Assembly: GCF_000013745.1 (NCBI RefSeq)
Contig: NC_007925.1
Span: 744,001 to 808,000 of the forward strand
Direction: 5' to 3'
Source: Rhodopseudomonas_A palustris_F
Lineage (GTDB): Bacteria > Pseudomonadota > Alphaproteobacteria > Rhizobiales > Xanthobacteraceae
DNA length: 64,000 nucleotides
A model generated the notes under the pieces. That model did not search any database. It had not been told where the DNA came from and worked only from the letters and a program-made list of their open reading frames with translations. This document shows positions 8,911 through 16,471 of this stretch, one piece after another; positions within the stretch are counted from its first letter, which is position 1; each line of letters starts with the position of its first letter. Both the position numbers and the translations under genes were made by a program.

Positions 8911-9912
8911 CTAGGCCGCGACTGCGTTATCGGACGCGCGTCGCGCGCGCTGTTTGTCGGCATAGGCCTGCGCGGCCTCGCGCACCCAGGCGCCGTCGTC
9001 ATGGGCCTTGCGGCGCGCCGCCATCCGATCGCGGTTGCAAGGGCCGTTGCCGGCCAGCACCTCGGCGAATTCCTGCCAGTCGATCGCGCCAAAGTCCCAA
9101 TGCTGCGTGGCTTCGTTGAAGCGCAGATCGGGGTCGGGCATCGTCAGCCCGAGATAGCGCGCCTGCGGCACCGTGGCATCGACGAATTTCTGCCGCAGCT
9201 CGTCGTTGGAGAAGCGCTTGATCTTCCAGCGGGTGGATTGATCGCCGTGCTGGCTCTGCTGATCCGGCGGGCCGAACATCATCAGGCACGGCCACCACCA
9301 GCGGTTCAGCGCGTCCTGCGCCATGGCTTTTTGCTCTTCGCTGCCGCGCGACAGCGTCACCATGATCTCGTAACCCTGGCGCTGGTGAAAGGATTCTTCC
9401 TTGCACACCCGGATCATCGCCCGCGCATAGGGGCCGTAGGAGCAGCGGCACAGCGGGATCTGGTTCATGATCGCCGCGCCATCGACCAGCCAGCCGATCG
9501 CGCCGATGTCGGCCCAGGTCAGCGTCGGATAGTTGAAGATCGAGGAATATTTCGCCTTGCCGCTGAGCAGCTGCTCCACGAGCTCCTCGCGCGAAGAGCC
9601 CAGCGTTTCAGCCGCGGCATATAAGTAAAGCCCATGGCCGCATTCGTCCTGCACCTTGGCGAGCAATGCGGCCTTGCGGCGCAGCGTCGGCGCGCGGGTG
9701 ATCCAATTGCCTTCCGGCAACATGCCGACGATTTCGGAATGCGCGTGCTGCGAGATCTGCCGGGTCAGCGTCTTGCGATAGGCCGCGGGCATCCAGTCGT
9801 TCGGCTCGATGCGCTGCTCGTCGGCGATGCGCGCTTCGAACCGCGCCGATTTGTCGGCGTCTTCCAGGTGACGCTCGTCGCTCTGCGGCGCATTGAGAGC
9901 CTGGGTGTACAT
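8911..9912 (-). CDS. paaA: Phenylacetyl-CoA 1,2-epoxidase catalytic subunit PaaA
   Basis: Catalytic diiron subunit (333 aa) of the multicomponent epoxidase that converts phenylacetyl-CoA to its ring epoxide. Diiron-ligand motifs are visible: a first Glu with VQDECGHGLYLY (ExxH), and KEESFHQRQGYEI (ExxxH). The ribosome site CAGGGAG lies just upstream. It is the first gene of the epoxidase operon, downstream of paaX and preceded by a well-formed promoter and operator-like repeats at 9935-9987. Confidence 0.96.
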   Translation of the reverse strand: MYTQALNAPQSDERHLEDADKSARFEARIADEQRIEPNDWMPAAYRKTLTRQISQHAHSEIVGMLPEGNWITRAPTLRRKAALLAKVQDECGHGLYLYAAAETLGSSREELVEQLLSGKAKYSSIFNYPTLTWADIGAIGWLVDGAAIMNQIPLCRCSYGPYARAMIRVCKEESFHQRQGYEIMVTLSRGSEEQKAMAQDALNRWWWPCLMMFGPPDQQSQHGDQSTRWKIKRFSNDELRQKFVDATVPQARYLGLTMPDPDLRFNEATQHWDFGAIDWQEFAEVLAGNGPCNRDRMAARRKAHDDGAWVREAAQAYADKQRARRASDNAVAA

Positions 9913-9934
9913 GGCGCTCGTCTCCCTGGGATCT

Positions 9935-9987
9935 TGTTACCTGCAATATATAACAGAAAATTGCTTATGCAAGTCATTCCTGTAACA
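9935..9987 (-). promoter_or_regulatory. paaA promoter with TGTTAC/TAACA operator-like half sites
   Basis: On the minus strand a TTGCAT -35 (9972-9967) and TATATT -10 (9950-9945) are separated by 16 bp. The -10 is overlapped by the inverted repeat TGTTA/TAACA (9935-9939 and 9951-9955). A further half site, TGTTAC on the minus strand, lies at 9987-9982. A repressor bound here would block the promoter. PaaX, encoded immediately upstream, is the obvious candidate. The pattern is seen in the sequence; the regulator assignment is inference. Confidence 0.55.
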
Positions 9988-10000
9988 TAATGCAGGGCCG

Positions 10001-10864
10001 CTAGGGGAACCGTTGCGCCAATTCGCGGCCCGGCGGCGGCAACGGGCCGGAGGCACTTTCGCCAAAGCTATCAAGCCATTGCTCGGAGGCCGGCAGCAGC
10101 GCGCGATAGATTTTCCCGCAAAACGCCCGGGCCTGCGGCGCCGGCCAATCGCCCGGCAACAACGCTTCCGGCAGCAACGGGTCGCGCAGCAGGACGCGGC
10201 GGTAGTGATGGATCAGCAGGATCCGCGCCAGCATCGCATCCGCCGGCGCCAGCGCTTCGGCGCCAGCGACCCAGCCTTGCAACGGCGCGAAAATCTTGAG
10301 GAAATCGCGATACGAGGCGGCGATCTCTTGCAGCGGCCAACTCGCGCCGATCAGCCGCCCGCCCATCTCGCCGGCGGCTGTCGCCTCCAGCCGGATGGCG
10401 CCCGCGGCCAGCGCCGGCACCGCGGTCCCGCCCGGTGCCACCCACACCCCGGGCATCGGACTGCCGAAGCCGGCTTCACTTAAAGCTGCGCGCGCCGCGT
10501 CGCGGTCGGCGCCGTTGCCGATCAGCAGCAGTTCGAAGTGGCCTTGCGAGGGCGCCGGCTGCGGATTGTAAACGTGCTGCACCGCCAGATCGAACCGCTC
10601 GCGGCCGCTGGTTGCGAGCTTGTAGAAACTCTTGCGGCCGATCTTGTCACGCGCGAGCCAGCCATCCGCGGCGAGCCGCGATACCGCGGTGCGCACCACG
10701 CCGCCGTCGGTGCCGAGCAGTTCGAGAAACTGCAGCAACGTGCCGAGCCACAACGATCCGCCGCGCGGCAGGATCGCGTCGCCGTAAAAGGTGATGATCA
10801 GCGATCCGGTGCGGGAGGGTTCGCGCTTGAAGCGATTGATGATGCGGGAGAGCGGGTGAGCCAT
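10001..10864 (-). CDS. paaX: PaaX-family transcriptional repressor
   Basis: A 287-aa repressor of phenylacetate catabolism that normally senses phenylacetyl-CoA. It has an N-terminal winged-helix domain (SLIITFYGDAILPRGGSLWL, VRTAVSRLAADGWLARD, GRKSFYKLA), a ferredoxin-like middle domain and a helical C-terminal domain with LIHHYRRVLLRDPLLPEALL, characteristic of PaaX. The open frame extends 38 codons upstream, but MAHPLSRII at 10864 gives the usual family N-terminus. It lies directly upstream of paaA in the same direction. Confidence 0.9.
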   Translation of the reverse strand: MAHPLSRIINRFKREPSRTGSLIITFYGDAILPRGGSLWLGTLLQFLELLGTDGGVVRTAVSRLAADGWLARDKIGRKSFYKLATSGRERFDLAVQHVYNPQPAPSQGHFELLLIGNGADRDAARAALSEAGFGSPMPGVWVAPGGTAVPALAAGAIRLEATAAGEMGGRLIGASWPLQEIAASYRDFLKIFAPLQGWVAGAEALAPADAMLARILLIHHYRRVLLRDPLLPEALLPGDWPAPQARAFCGKIYRALLPASEQWLDSFGESASGPLPPPGRELAQRFP

Positions 10865-10996
10865 GGCGACAGCCGTAGCGGATTTTGCACCGCACGCCAA
10901 TCGCGAAAGCTTCGCATGAGCGAAGCGCCGCATGTGGCGTGGTTGCGCGTGATACCAATTAGCAACTCTGCGCCGCATCGCGCCGCTGCTACATGA

Positions 10997-11015
10997 TTGG
11001 TCAATGTTTGACTAA
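10997..11015. promoter_or_regulatory. Operator-like inverted repeat upstream of iorA
   Basis: The 19-bp TTGGTCAATGTTTGACTAA has 8-bp arms, 7 of 8 pairs complementary, around a 3-bp centre. It lies about 110 bp before the iorA start. A TTGACA hexamer lies at 11030-11035, but no convincing -10 at normal spacing was found. It is probably a regulator site for the ior operon; the regulator is unknown. Confidence 0.4.
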
Positions 11016-11122
11016 GGCATGAGCTGCCGTTGACATAGCTCAATTACGTTCGGTGGTAGATTTGGAATGGTGTTTTCCTTGGGCTGATCGCCGCGGCGGC
11101 GTATGCTGAAGGAGGCTACGCA

Positions 11123-12943
11123 ATGCACACACCCCGGCCATCCACCGAGCCATTGCCGCGCGATGCCAAAGAGTTTCGCCCGCTGACCGGCAACGAAGCG
11201 ATCGCCCGCGGCGCCTGGGAGGCCGGCGTCAGGGTCGCCGCGGCCTATCCCGGCACGCCAAGCACCGAAATCCTGGAAAATCTCGCGACCTATCCGGTCG
11301 AGGACCTTCACGCGCAATGGTCGACCAATGAGAAGGTCGCGCTCGACGTCGCGATCGGCGCGTCGTTCGCCGGCTGCCGCGCGCTGGCCTCGATGAAGCA
11401 TGTCGGCCTCAACGTCGCCGCCGACGCGTTCATGACGGCGACCTATATCGGCGTCAACGGCGGCCTGGTGCTGACGGTGTGCGACGATCCCGGCATTCAC
11501 TCCTCGCAGAACGAGCAGGACAGCCGGATCTACGCGATGCTGGCGTCGGTGCCGGTGCTGGAGCCGTCCGACGCCCAGGAGGCGCTCGACTACACCAAGC
11601 TGGCGTTCGAGATTTCCGAACAGTTCGACACCCCGGTGATCGTGCGCGGCACCACCCGGCTGTCGCATACCCGCAGTCCCGTGGCGGTCGGCGAGCGCGT
11701 GGTGCCGCCGGCGCGCGGCTTCGTCGAGAAGCCATCGAAGAACGTGATGATCCCGGCGCACGCCCGGGCGCGTCACCTCGTGGTGCTGGAACGCGAGGAG
11801 CGGCTGAAGGACTACTTCGCCACCTCGCCGCTGAATAGCTGCGAGATCGCCGATACCAGTTTCGGCATCGTCACCGCCGGAACCTGCTATCCATACGTCC
11901 GCGAAGTGCTTCCCGACGCCAGCGTGCTGAAGCTCGGCGCGTCCTGGCCGCTGTCCGACAAGCTGCTGCGCGATTTCTGCGAATCGGTCGATCGGATCTT
12001 TGTGGTCGAAGAACTCGAGCCGGTGATCGAAAAAGAGATCGCGGCACTCGGCTTTGCGGTGTCCGGCAAGTCGTTGTTCCCGCGCGCCGGCGAGTTCTCG
12101 CCCGAAGTGGTGCGCGCCGGCTTCGTCAAGGCCGGCATCCTGCCGCCGCAGCCGGCCTCCAACGGCTGGACCCCCGAACTGGTGATCCGGCCGCCGGTGC
12201 TGTGCGCCGGCTGTCCGCATACTTCGAGCTTCCTGGCGGTGCGCGCCGCCGGCGCCCGTGTCGCCGGCGACATCGGCTGCTACACGCTGGGCTGCCTCGA
12301 TCCGCTGCGCGGCCTCGACACCTGCGTGGCGATGGGCTCCTCGATCGGCAACGCCATCGGCATGTCGAAGGCCGGCGAGACCAAACCGATCGTCGCCACC
12401 ATCGGCGATTCCACCTTCCTGCATGCCGGCCTGCCGGCGCTGATCGACGCGGTCTACAACCAGGCCAACATCGCGGTGATGCTGCTGGATAACCACATCA
12501 CCGCGATGACCGGCGGCCAGGAACATCCCGGCACCGGCAAGACGCTACGCGGCGAAGTGGCGCCGCAGATCGACTACGCGGCGTTGATCCGCGCGATCGG
12601 CGTCAAATGGGTCCGCACCGTGGATTCCTACGATCTCGCCGCGACGCAACAGGCGTTGCGCGAGGCGATCGCTTATCGCGGCGTCGCGGTGCTGATCTCC
12701 AATCGGCCCTGCGTGCTCGATCCGGTGAAGATCAAAGGCCCGCCGCTGGAGATCGTCACCGGACAGTGCACCGCCTGCCAGTCCTGCATGAATCTCGGTT
12801 GCCCGGCGCTGACCTGGAGCGATCAGTGGTTCGAGGGCCGGCACCGGGTCAAGATCGATCCGGCGCTGTGCATCGGCTGCACGCTGTGCGCCCAGGTCTG
12901 CACCGTCGATTGTATCAAAATCGCCGCCCCGGTGACGCCATGA
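11123..12943 (+). CDS. iorA: Indolepyruvate ferredoxin oxidoreductase alpha subunit IorA
   Basis: Large subunit (606 aa) of the TPP enzyme that oxidatively decarboxylates aryl pyruvates (indolepyruvate, phenylpyruvate) to aryl-acetyl-CoA with reduction of ferredoxin. The N-terminal pyrimidine-binding domain shows VAAYPGTPSTEILENL. The central TPP-binding domain shows CAGCPHTSSF and GDSTFLHAGLPALIDAVYNQ. The C-terminus carries two cluster motifs, CTACQSCMNLGCPAL and CIGCTLCAQVCTVDC. A near-perfect ribosome site GAAGGAGG precedes the ATG. The stop overlaps the next gene (ATGA). Products would feed directly into the paa pathway if the substrate is phenylpyruvate. Confidence 0.93.
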   Translation: MHTPRPSTEPLPRDAKEFRPLTGNEAIARGAWEAGVRVAAAYPGTPSTEILENLATYPVEDLHAQWSTNEKVALDVAIGASFAGCRALASMKHVGLNVAADAFMTATYIGVNGGLVLTVCDDPGIHSSQNEQDSRIYAMLASVPVLEPSDAQEALDYTKLAFEISEQFDTPVIVRGTTRLSHTRSPVAVGERVVPPARGFVEKPSKNVMIPAHARARHLVVLEREERLKDYFATSPLNSCEIADTSFGIVTAGTCYPYVREVLPDASVLKLGASWPLSDKLLRDFCESVDRIFVVEELEPVIEKEIAALGFAVSGKSLFPRAGEFSPEVVRAGFVKAGILPPQPASNGWTPELVIRPPVLCAGCPHTSSFLAVRAAGARVAGDIGCYTLGCLDPLRGLDTCVAMGSSIGNAIGMSKAGETKPIVATIGDSTFLHAGLPALIDAVYNQANIAVMLLDNHITAMTGGQEHPGTGKTLRGEVAPQIDYAALIRAIGVKWVRTVDSYDLAATQQALREAIAYRGVAVLISNRPCVLDPVKIKGPPLEIVTGQCTACQSCMNLGCPALTWSDQWFEGRHRVKIDPALCIGCTLCAQVCTVDCIKIAAPVTP

Positions 12944-13863
12944 GCGAGTCCAACATCGACGCAGCGCCGGCGGTGGCGCCGGTCGCCAGCAAGCCGCCGT
13001 TCAACGTGCTGATCGTCGGCGTCGGCGGTCAGGGCGTCATCATGGTCTCCAAGGTGCTGGCGGCGCTGGCGCAATGGCGCGGCTTCGAGGTCAAGCAGAG
13101 CGAAGTGCACGGCATGGCCAAGCGCGGCGGCTCGGTGTTCAGCCACGTCCGCTTCGGCAAGCGGGTGTGGTCGCCGACCATCGCCAAGGGCGAGGCCGAC
13201 GTGCTGGTGGCGCTGGAATGGGCCGAGGGCCTGCGCTGGCTGCCGTTCCTGAAGCCCGACACCGGCATCTTCATCTGCGACACCAAGCGGATCGTGCCGC
13301 CGTTCGCCTGCCTCAACCGCAAGCCCGGCGCGCCGATGCGCTATTCACGCGAGACCGCCGAACAGGTCGCAAGCTACGTCGCCGAGGGCTATGCGATCGA
13401 CGCCACCACCATGGCGGAAGAACTCGGCAACGAGCGCGCCGCCAACGTTGTGCTGCTCGGCGCGTTGTCCAACGCACTGGATTTCCCGGTCGCGGACTGG
13501 GAGACCACGGTCGCCGATTTCGTGCCGAAGAAGACCATCGCGGTGAATTTGGAAGCGTTCCGGCTCGGCCGCACCTGGGTCGCCGAGGCGCGCACCCCCG
13601 GGGCCGCCGCGCCCGCGGTCCATGTGCCGGCGGCCGCGCCCTATACGCCGCGGCTGGAGATCAATGCCGAGTGGTGCAAGAGCTGCGACATCTGCGTCAA
13701 GCTGTGCCCGGAACGCTGCCTGAAGCTGAACGCCGAGCGCGTCGCCGAACTGGCCGCGCCGGAGAAATGCACCGGCTGCCGGCTGTGCGAATGGCTGTGC
13801 CCGGATTTCGCGATCCGGGTCCATCTCGATCCGCAGGCCCGCGCTGAAGGGACCCTGCGATGA
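12940..13863 (+). CDS. iorB: Indolepyruvate oxidoreductase beta subunit fused to a 2[4Fe-4S] ferredoxin domain
   Basis: A 307-aa protein. Residues about 15-200 are the IorB/gamma-type catalytic domain (NVLIVGVGGQGVIMVSKVL, QSEVHGMAKRGGSVFSHVRF). Residues about 225-307 form a bacterial-ferredoxin domain with CKSCDICVKLCPERC and CTGCRLCEWLCPDF. Ordinary IorB proteins are about 200 aa and lack the ferredoxin. The downstream oxidoreductase (13860-16419) has alpha, beta and gamma genes but no delta/ferredoxin gene, so this tail probably fills that place. Start and stop both overlap neighbouring genes, consistent with translational coupling. Confidence 0.88.
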   Translation: MSESNIDAAPAVAPVASKPPFNVLIVGVGGQGVIMVSKVLAALAQWRGFEVKQSEVHGMAKRGGSVFSHVRFGKRVWSPTIAKGEADVLVALEWAEGLRWLPFLKPDTGIFICDTKRIVPPFACLNRKPGAPMRYSRETAEQVASYVAEGYAIDATTMAEELGNERAANVVLLGALSNALDFPVADWETTVADFVPKKTIAVNLEAFRLGRTWVAEARTPGAAAPAVHVPAAAPYTPRLEINAEWCKSCDICVKLCPERCLKLNAERVAELAAPEKCTGCRLCEWLCPDFAIRVHLDPQARAEGTLR

Positions 13864-15020
13864 ACGTGCACGACAAATCGCTGAGCAAATCGACCGCGAA
13901 GCTGTTGTCCGGCAACAGCGCCTGCGCGCAGGGCGCGGTCGCCGCCGGCTGCAAGTTCTTCGCCGGCTATCCGATCACGCCATCGTCGGAAATCGCCGAA
14001 AAGCTGGTGACGAGCTTGCCGCAGGCCGGCGGCGTGTTCATCCAGATGGAAGACGAAATCTCGGCGATGGCCGCGGTGATCGGCGCCTCGATGGGCGGCG
14101 TCAAGGCGATGACCGCGACGTCGGGTCCGGGCTTCTCGCTGAAGCAGGAAAACATCGGCTACGCCGCCGGCGCGGAAATTCCCTGCGTCATCGTCAACGT
14201 GATGCGCGGCGGGCCGTCCACCGGGATGCCGACAAGGCCATCGCAGGCCGACATCATGCAGACGAGGTTCGGTAGCCACGGCGACTATCCGATGATCGTG
14301 CTGGCGCCGTCCTCGGTGCGCGAGATCTATGAGGAGACCATCCGCGCCTTCGATCTCGCCGAAATCTGCCGCACCCCGGTGATCGTGCTGTACGATCAGG
14401 TGATCGCGCAGTCGTCGGAAACCGTGGCGCTTGTTGCGCCCACCAGCATCCGCGCCGAGCGCAAATGGGCGAGCGGCCCGCGCGCCGACTACAAGCCCTA
14501 TGCGGCGGGCGTCGACGGCATTCCGGCGATGCCGCGTCCCGGCGATGGTTATCGCACCCACACTACCGGGCTGACCCACGGCGAGAACGGCTTTCCGACC
14601 CAGAATCCCGAAGCGGTCGACCGCGCGATGTCGCGGCTGTATTCCAAGCTCGACCTGCATCGCGAACTGATCGAATCCTGGGAAGCGATCCGCTGCGAGG
14701 ACGCCGACGTGGTGATCGTCGCGATCGGGATCAGCGCCCGCGCTGCCAAGCGCGCGGTCGAGATCTGCCGCGGCAAGGGCGTCCATGTCGGGCTGTTCCG
14801 CCCCATCACGCTGTGGCCGTTCCCGGAGGCGGCGTTGCAGCAGGCCTGCAAGGGCGCCCGCGCCGTGCTGGTGCCCGAACTCAACGTCGGCCAGTTGCGT
14901 CTCGAGGTCGAGCGGCTGCTCGGCCGCCACCGCGTCGAGGGTCTGCACCAGTATAGCGGCGAGCCGATCACGCCGGTGCAGATCGCCGCGCACGCCACCA
15001 AGCTTGCCTCGGAGGCCTGA
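13860..15020 (+). CDS. 2-oxoacid:acceptor oxidoreductase alpha subunit (KorA/VorA type)
   Basis: Alpha subunit (386 aa) of a multi-subunit 2-oxoacid:ferredoxin oxidoreductase. The pyrimidine-domain signature FFAGYPITPSSEIAEKL is present, then EDEISAMAAVIGASMGGVKA and TSGPGFSLKQENIGYA, and a C-terminal domain with LFRPITLWPFPEAAL. It overlaps both neighbours by a few bases. Family members act on 2-oxoglutarate, branched-chain oxoacids or phenylglyoxylate, so the substrate cannot be read from sequence. Position between iorB and a phenylacetate-CoA ligase favours an aryl 2-oxoacid. Confidence 0.87.
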   Translation: MNVHDKSLSKSTAKLLSGNSACAQGAVAAGCKFFAGYPITPSSEIAEKLVTSLPQAGGVFIQMEDEISAMAAVIGASMGGVKAMTATSGPGFSLKQENIGYAAGAEIPCVIVNVMRGGPSTGMPTRPSQADIMQTRFGSHGDYPMIVLAPSSVREIYEETIRAFDLAEICRTPVIVLYDQVIAQSSETVALVAPTSIRAERKWASGPRADYKPYAAGVDGIPAMPRPGDGYRTHTTGLTHGENGFPTQNPEAVDRAMSRLYSKLDLHRELIESWEAIRCEDADVVIVAIGISARAAKRAVEICRGKGVHVGLFRPITLWPFPEAALQQACKGARAVLVPELNVGQLRLEVERLLGRHRVEGLHQYSGEPITPVQIAAHATKLASEA

Positions 15021-15862
15021 TGTTCACCGACGCTGCGAATTTCGACGTCCGCGATTATCTCCGCAAGGAGATGATGCCGCACTTCCTCTGCCCGGGCTGC
15101 GGCCACGGCATCGCGCTGCGCGCGCTGCTGTGGGCGCTGCACGATCTCGACATCGACAAGGACAAGCTTGCCGTGGTGTCGGGCATCGGCTGCGCCGGGC
15201 GGCTGTCGGCCTATATCGACGCCAACACCTTCCACACCACCCACGGCCGGCCGCTGGCCTACGCCACCGGGCTGGCGCTGGCGCGGCCCGATCTGCATGT
15301 CGTGGTGATCAGTGGCGACGGCGATTGCCTGGCGATCGGCGGCAATCATCTGATCCACGCCTGCCGGCGCAATCTGAAGATCACCTGCCTGATGCTCAAC
15401 AACGAGATCTACGGCATGACCGGCGGCCAGGTGTCGCCGACCACCTCGGAGATGCGGCTGACCACTACCACGCCGCTCGGCAACAACGAGCCGAATTTCG
15501 ACGCCTGCGCGCTCGCGACCGCGGCCGGCGCCGGCTTCGTCGGTCGCGAAGTGACGCGGCACGTGCCGAAGCTCAAGGAATTGATCAAGGCCGGGCTCGA
15601 ACACCCCGGTTTCGCCTTCGTCGAAGTGCTGTCGGATTGCACGGAAGTGTTCGGCCGCAAGAACGATCTCGGCTCATCGCCGGAAATGATCATGCGGCAG
15701 AAGAGCGAGATTCGCCCCAGCGCCTATCGCAACACGGTCGAGACCCCGTTCCATTCGACCTCGCTGCCGACCGGCATTCTGACGAAGAACGACCGGCCGG
15801 AATACGGCGCGGCGTATCGGCGCGCAGCCGCCGCTGCCGCCGCCGCCAAGGGAGCGAAGTGA
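15020..15862 (+). CDS. 2-oxoacid:acceptor oxidoreductase beta subunit (TPP-binding, KorB type)
   Basis: Thiamine-diphosphate-binding subunit (280 aa). FLCPGCGHGIALRALLWAL is the beta-subunit N-terminal motif. GDGDCLAIGGNHLIHACRRN followed by NNEIYGMTGGQVSPTT is the metal/TPP-binding signature. An Ala/Lys-rich tail closes the protein. It overlaps the alpha and gamma genes. With the neighbouring subunits it should form a complete alpha-beta-gamma core, with electrons leaving through ferredoxin clusters supplied by the IorB tail or a separate ferredoxin. Confidence 0.9.
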   Translation: MFTDAANFDVRDYLRKEMMPHFLCPGCGHGIALRALLWALHDLDIDKDKLAVVSGIGCAGRLSAYIDANTFHTTHGRPLAYATGLALARPDLHVVVISGDGDCLAIGGNHLIHACRRNLKITCLMLNNEIYGMTGGQVSPTTSEMRLTTTTPLGNNEPNFDACALATAAGAGFVGREVTRHVPKLKELIKAGLEHPGFAFVEVLSDCTEVFGRKNDLGSSPEMIMRQKSEIRPSAYRNTVETPFHSTSLPTGILTKNDRPEYGAAYRRAAAAAAAAKGAK

Positions 15863-16419
15863 TGCCCGATTCGCGGATCGAATTGCGCTTCGGCGGCACC
15901 GGCGGCCAGGGCCTGATCCTCAGCGGCAAGATGCTGGCGGATGCGCTGGCCCAGGAGGGCAAGCACGTCGCGCAGTCGCAGACCTACGAGCCGACCTCGC
16001 GCGGCGGGTTCTGCAACGCCGACCTGGTGGTGGCCAACGGCGAGGTCGACTATCCGCTGCCGATCGCGTTCGACTATCTGGTGCTGCTCGACAAGCTCGC
16101 GATCAAGCCGTCCTGGCCGCGGCTCAAGCCCGACGCGCTGGTGATCGCCGACACCAGGCTGTGCCCGGAGCTGCCCGACGGCAAGTACCCGCGGCACCAC
16201 CTGCCGCTCAGCCGCACCGCGCTGGAATTGGGCAACGAACGCGTCACCAACATCGTGGCGCTCGGCGCGCTGATCGCGCTCAGCGGCATCTGCAAACGTC
16301 AATCGATCGAGCGGGTGGTGCGGGCGGGCTCGCCGCGCGCCTTCCTGGATTTGAATTTGGATGCGTTGGCCGCCGGCTACGCGCTGGCGACGACGCCGGT
16401 TGCGGCGGCGGCGTCCTGA
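15862..16419 (+). CDS. 2-oxoacid:acceptor oxidoreductase gamma subunit
   Basis: A 185-aa gamma subunit, the domain that binds CoA in this enzyme family. ELRFGGTGGQGLILSGKML, the diagnostic Gly-rich motif, is followed by QSQTYEPTSRGGFCNADLVV and ELGNERVTNIVALGALIAL. The ATG overlaps the beta-subunit TGA. The open frame extends far upstream, but the coupled start gives normal family length. It completes the second oxidoreductase of the operon. Confidence 0.9.
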   Translation: MPDSRIELRFGGTGGQGLILSGKMLADALAQEGKHVAQSQTYEPTSRGGFCNADLVVANGEVDYPLPIAFDYLVLLDKLAIKPSWPRLKPDALVIADTRLCPELPDGKYPRHHLPLSRTALELGNERVTNIVALGALIALSGICKRQSIERVVRAGSPRAFLDLNLDALAAGYALATTPVAAAAS

Positions 16420-16471
16420 TAGTTCGGGCGCAGGCTTCACGCGAACGAGACGAGATCGACGGGAGATCGAC

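Noticed and set aside
10865..10978. N-terminal extension of PaaX by 38 codons
   Set aside because: The extension is basic and unlike PaaX family N-termini; MAHPLSRII matches the family start.
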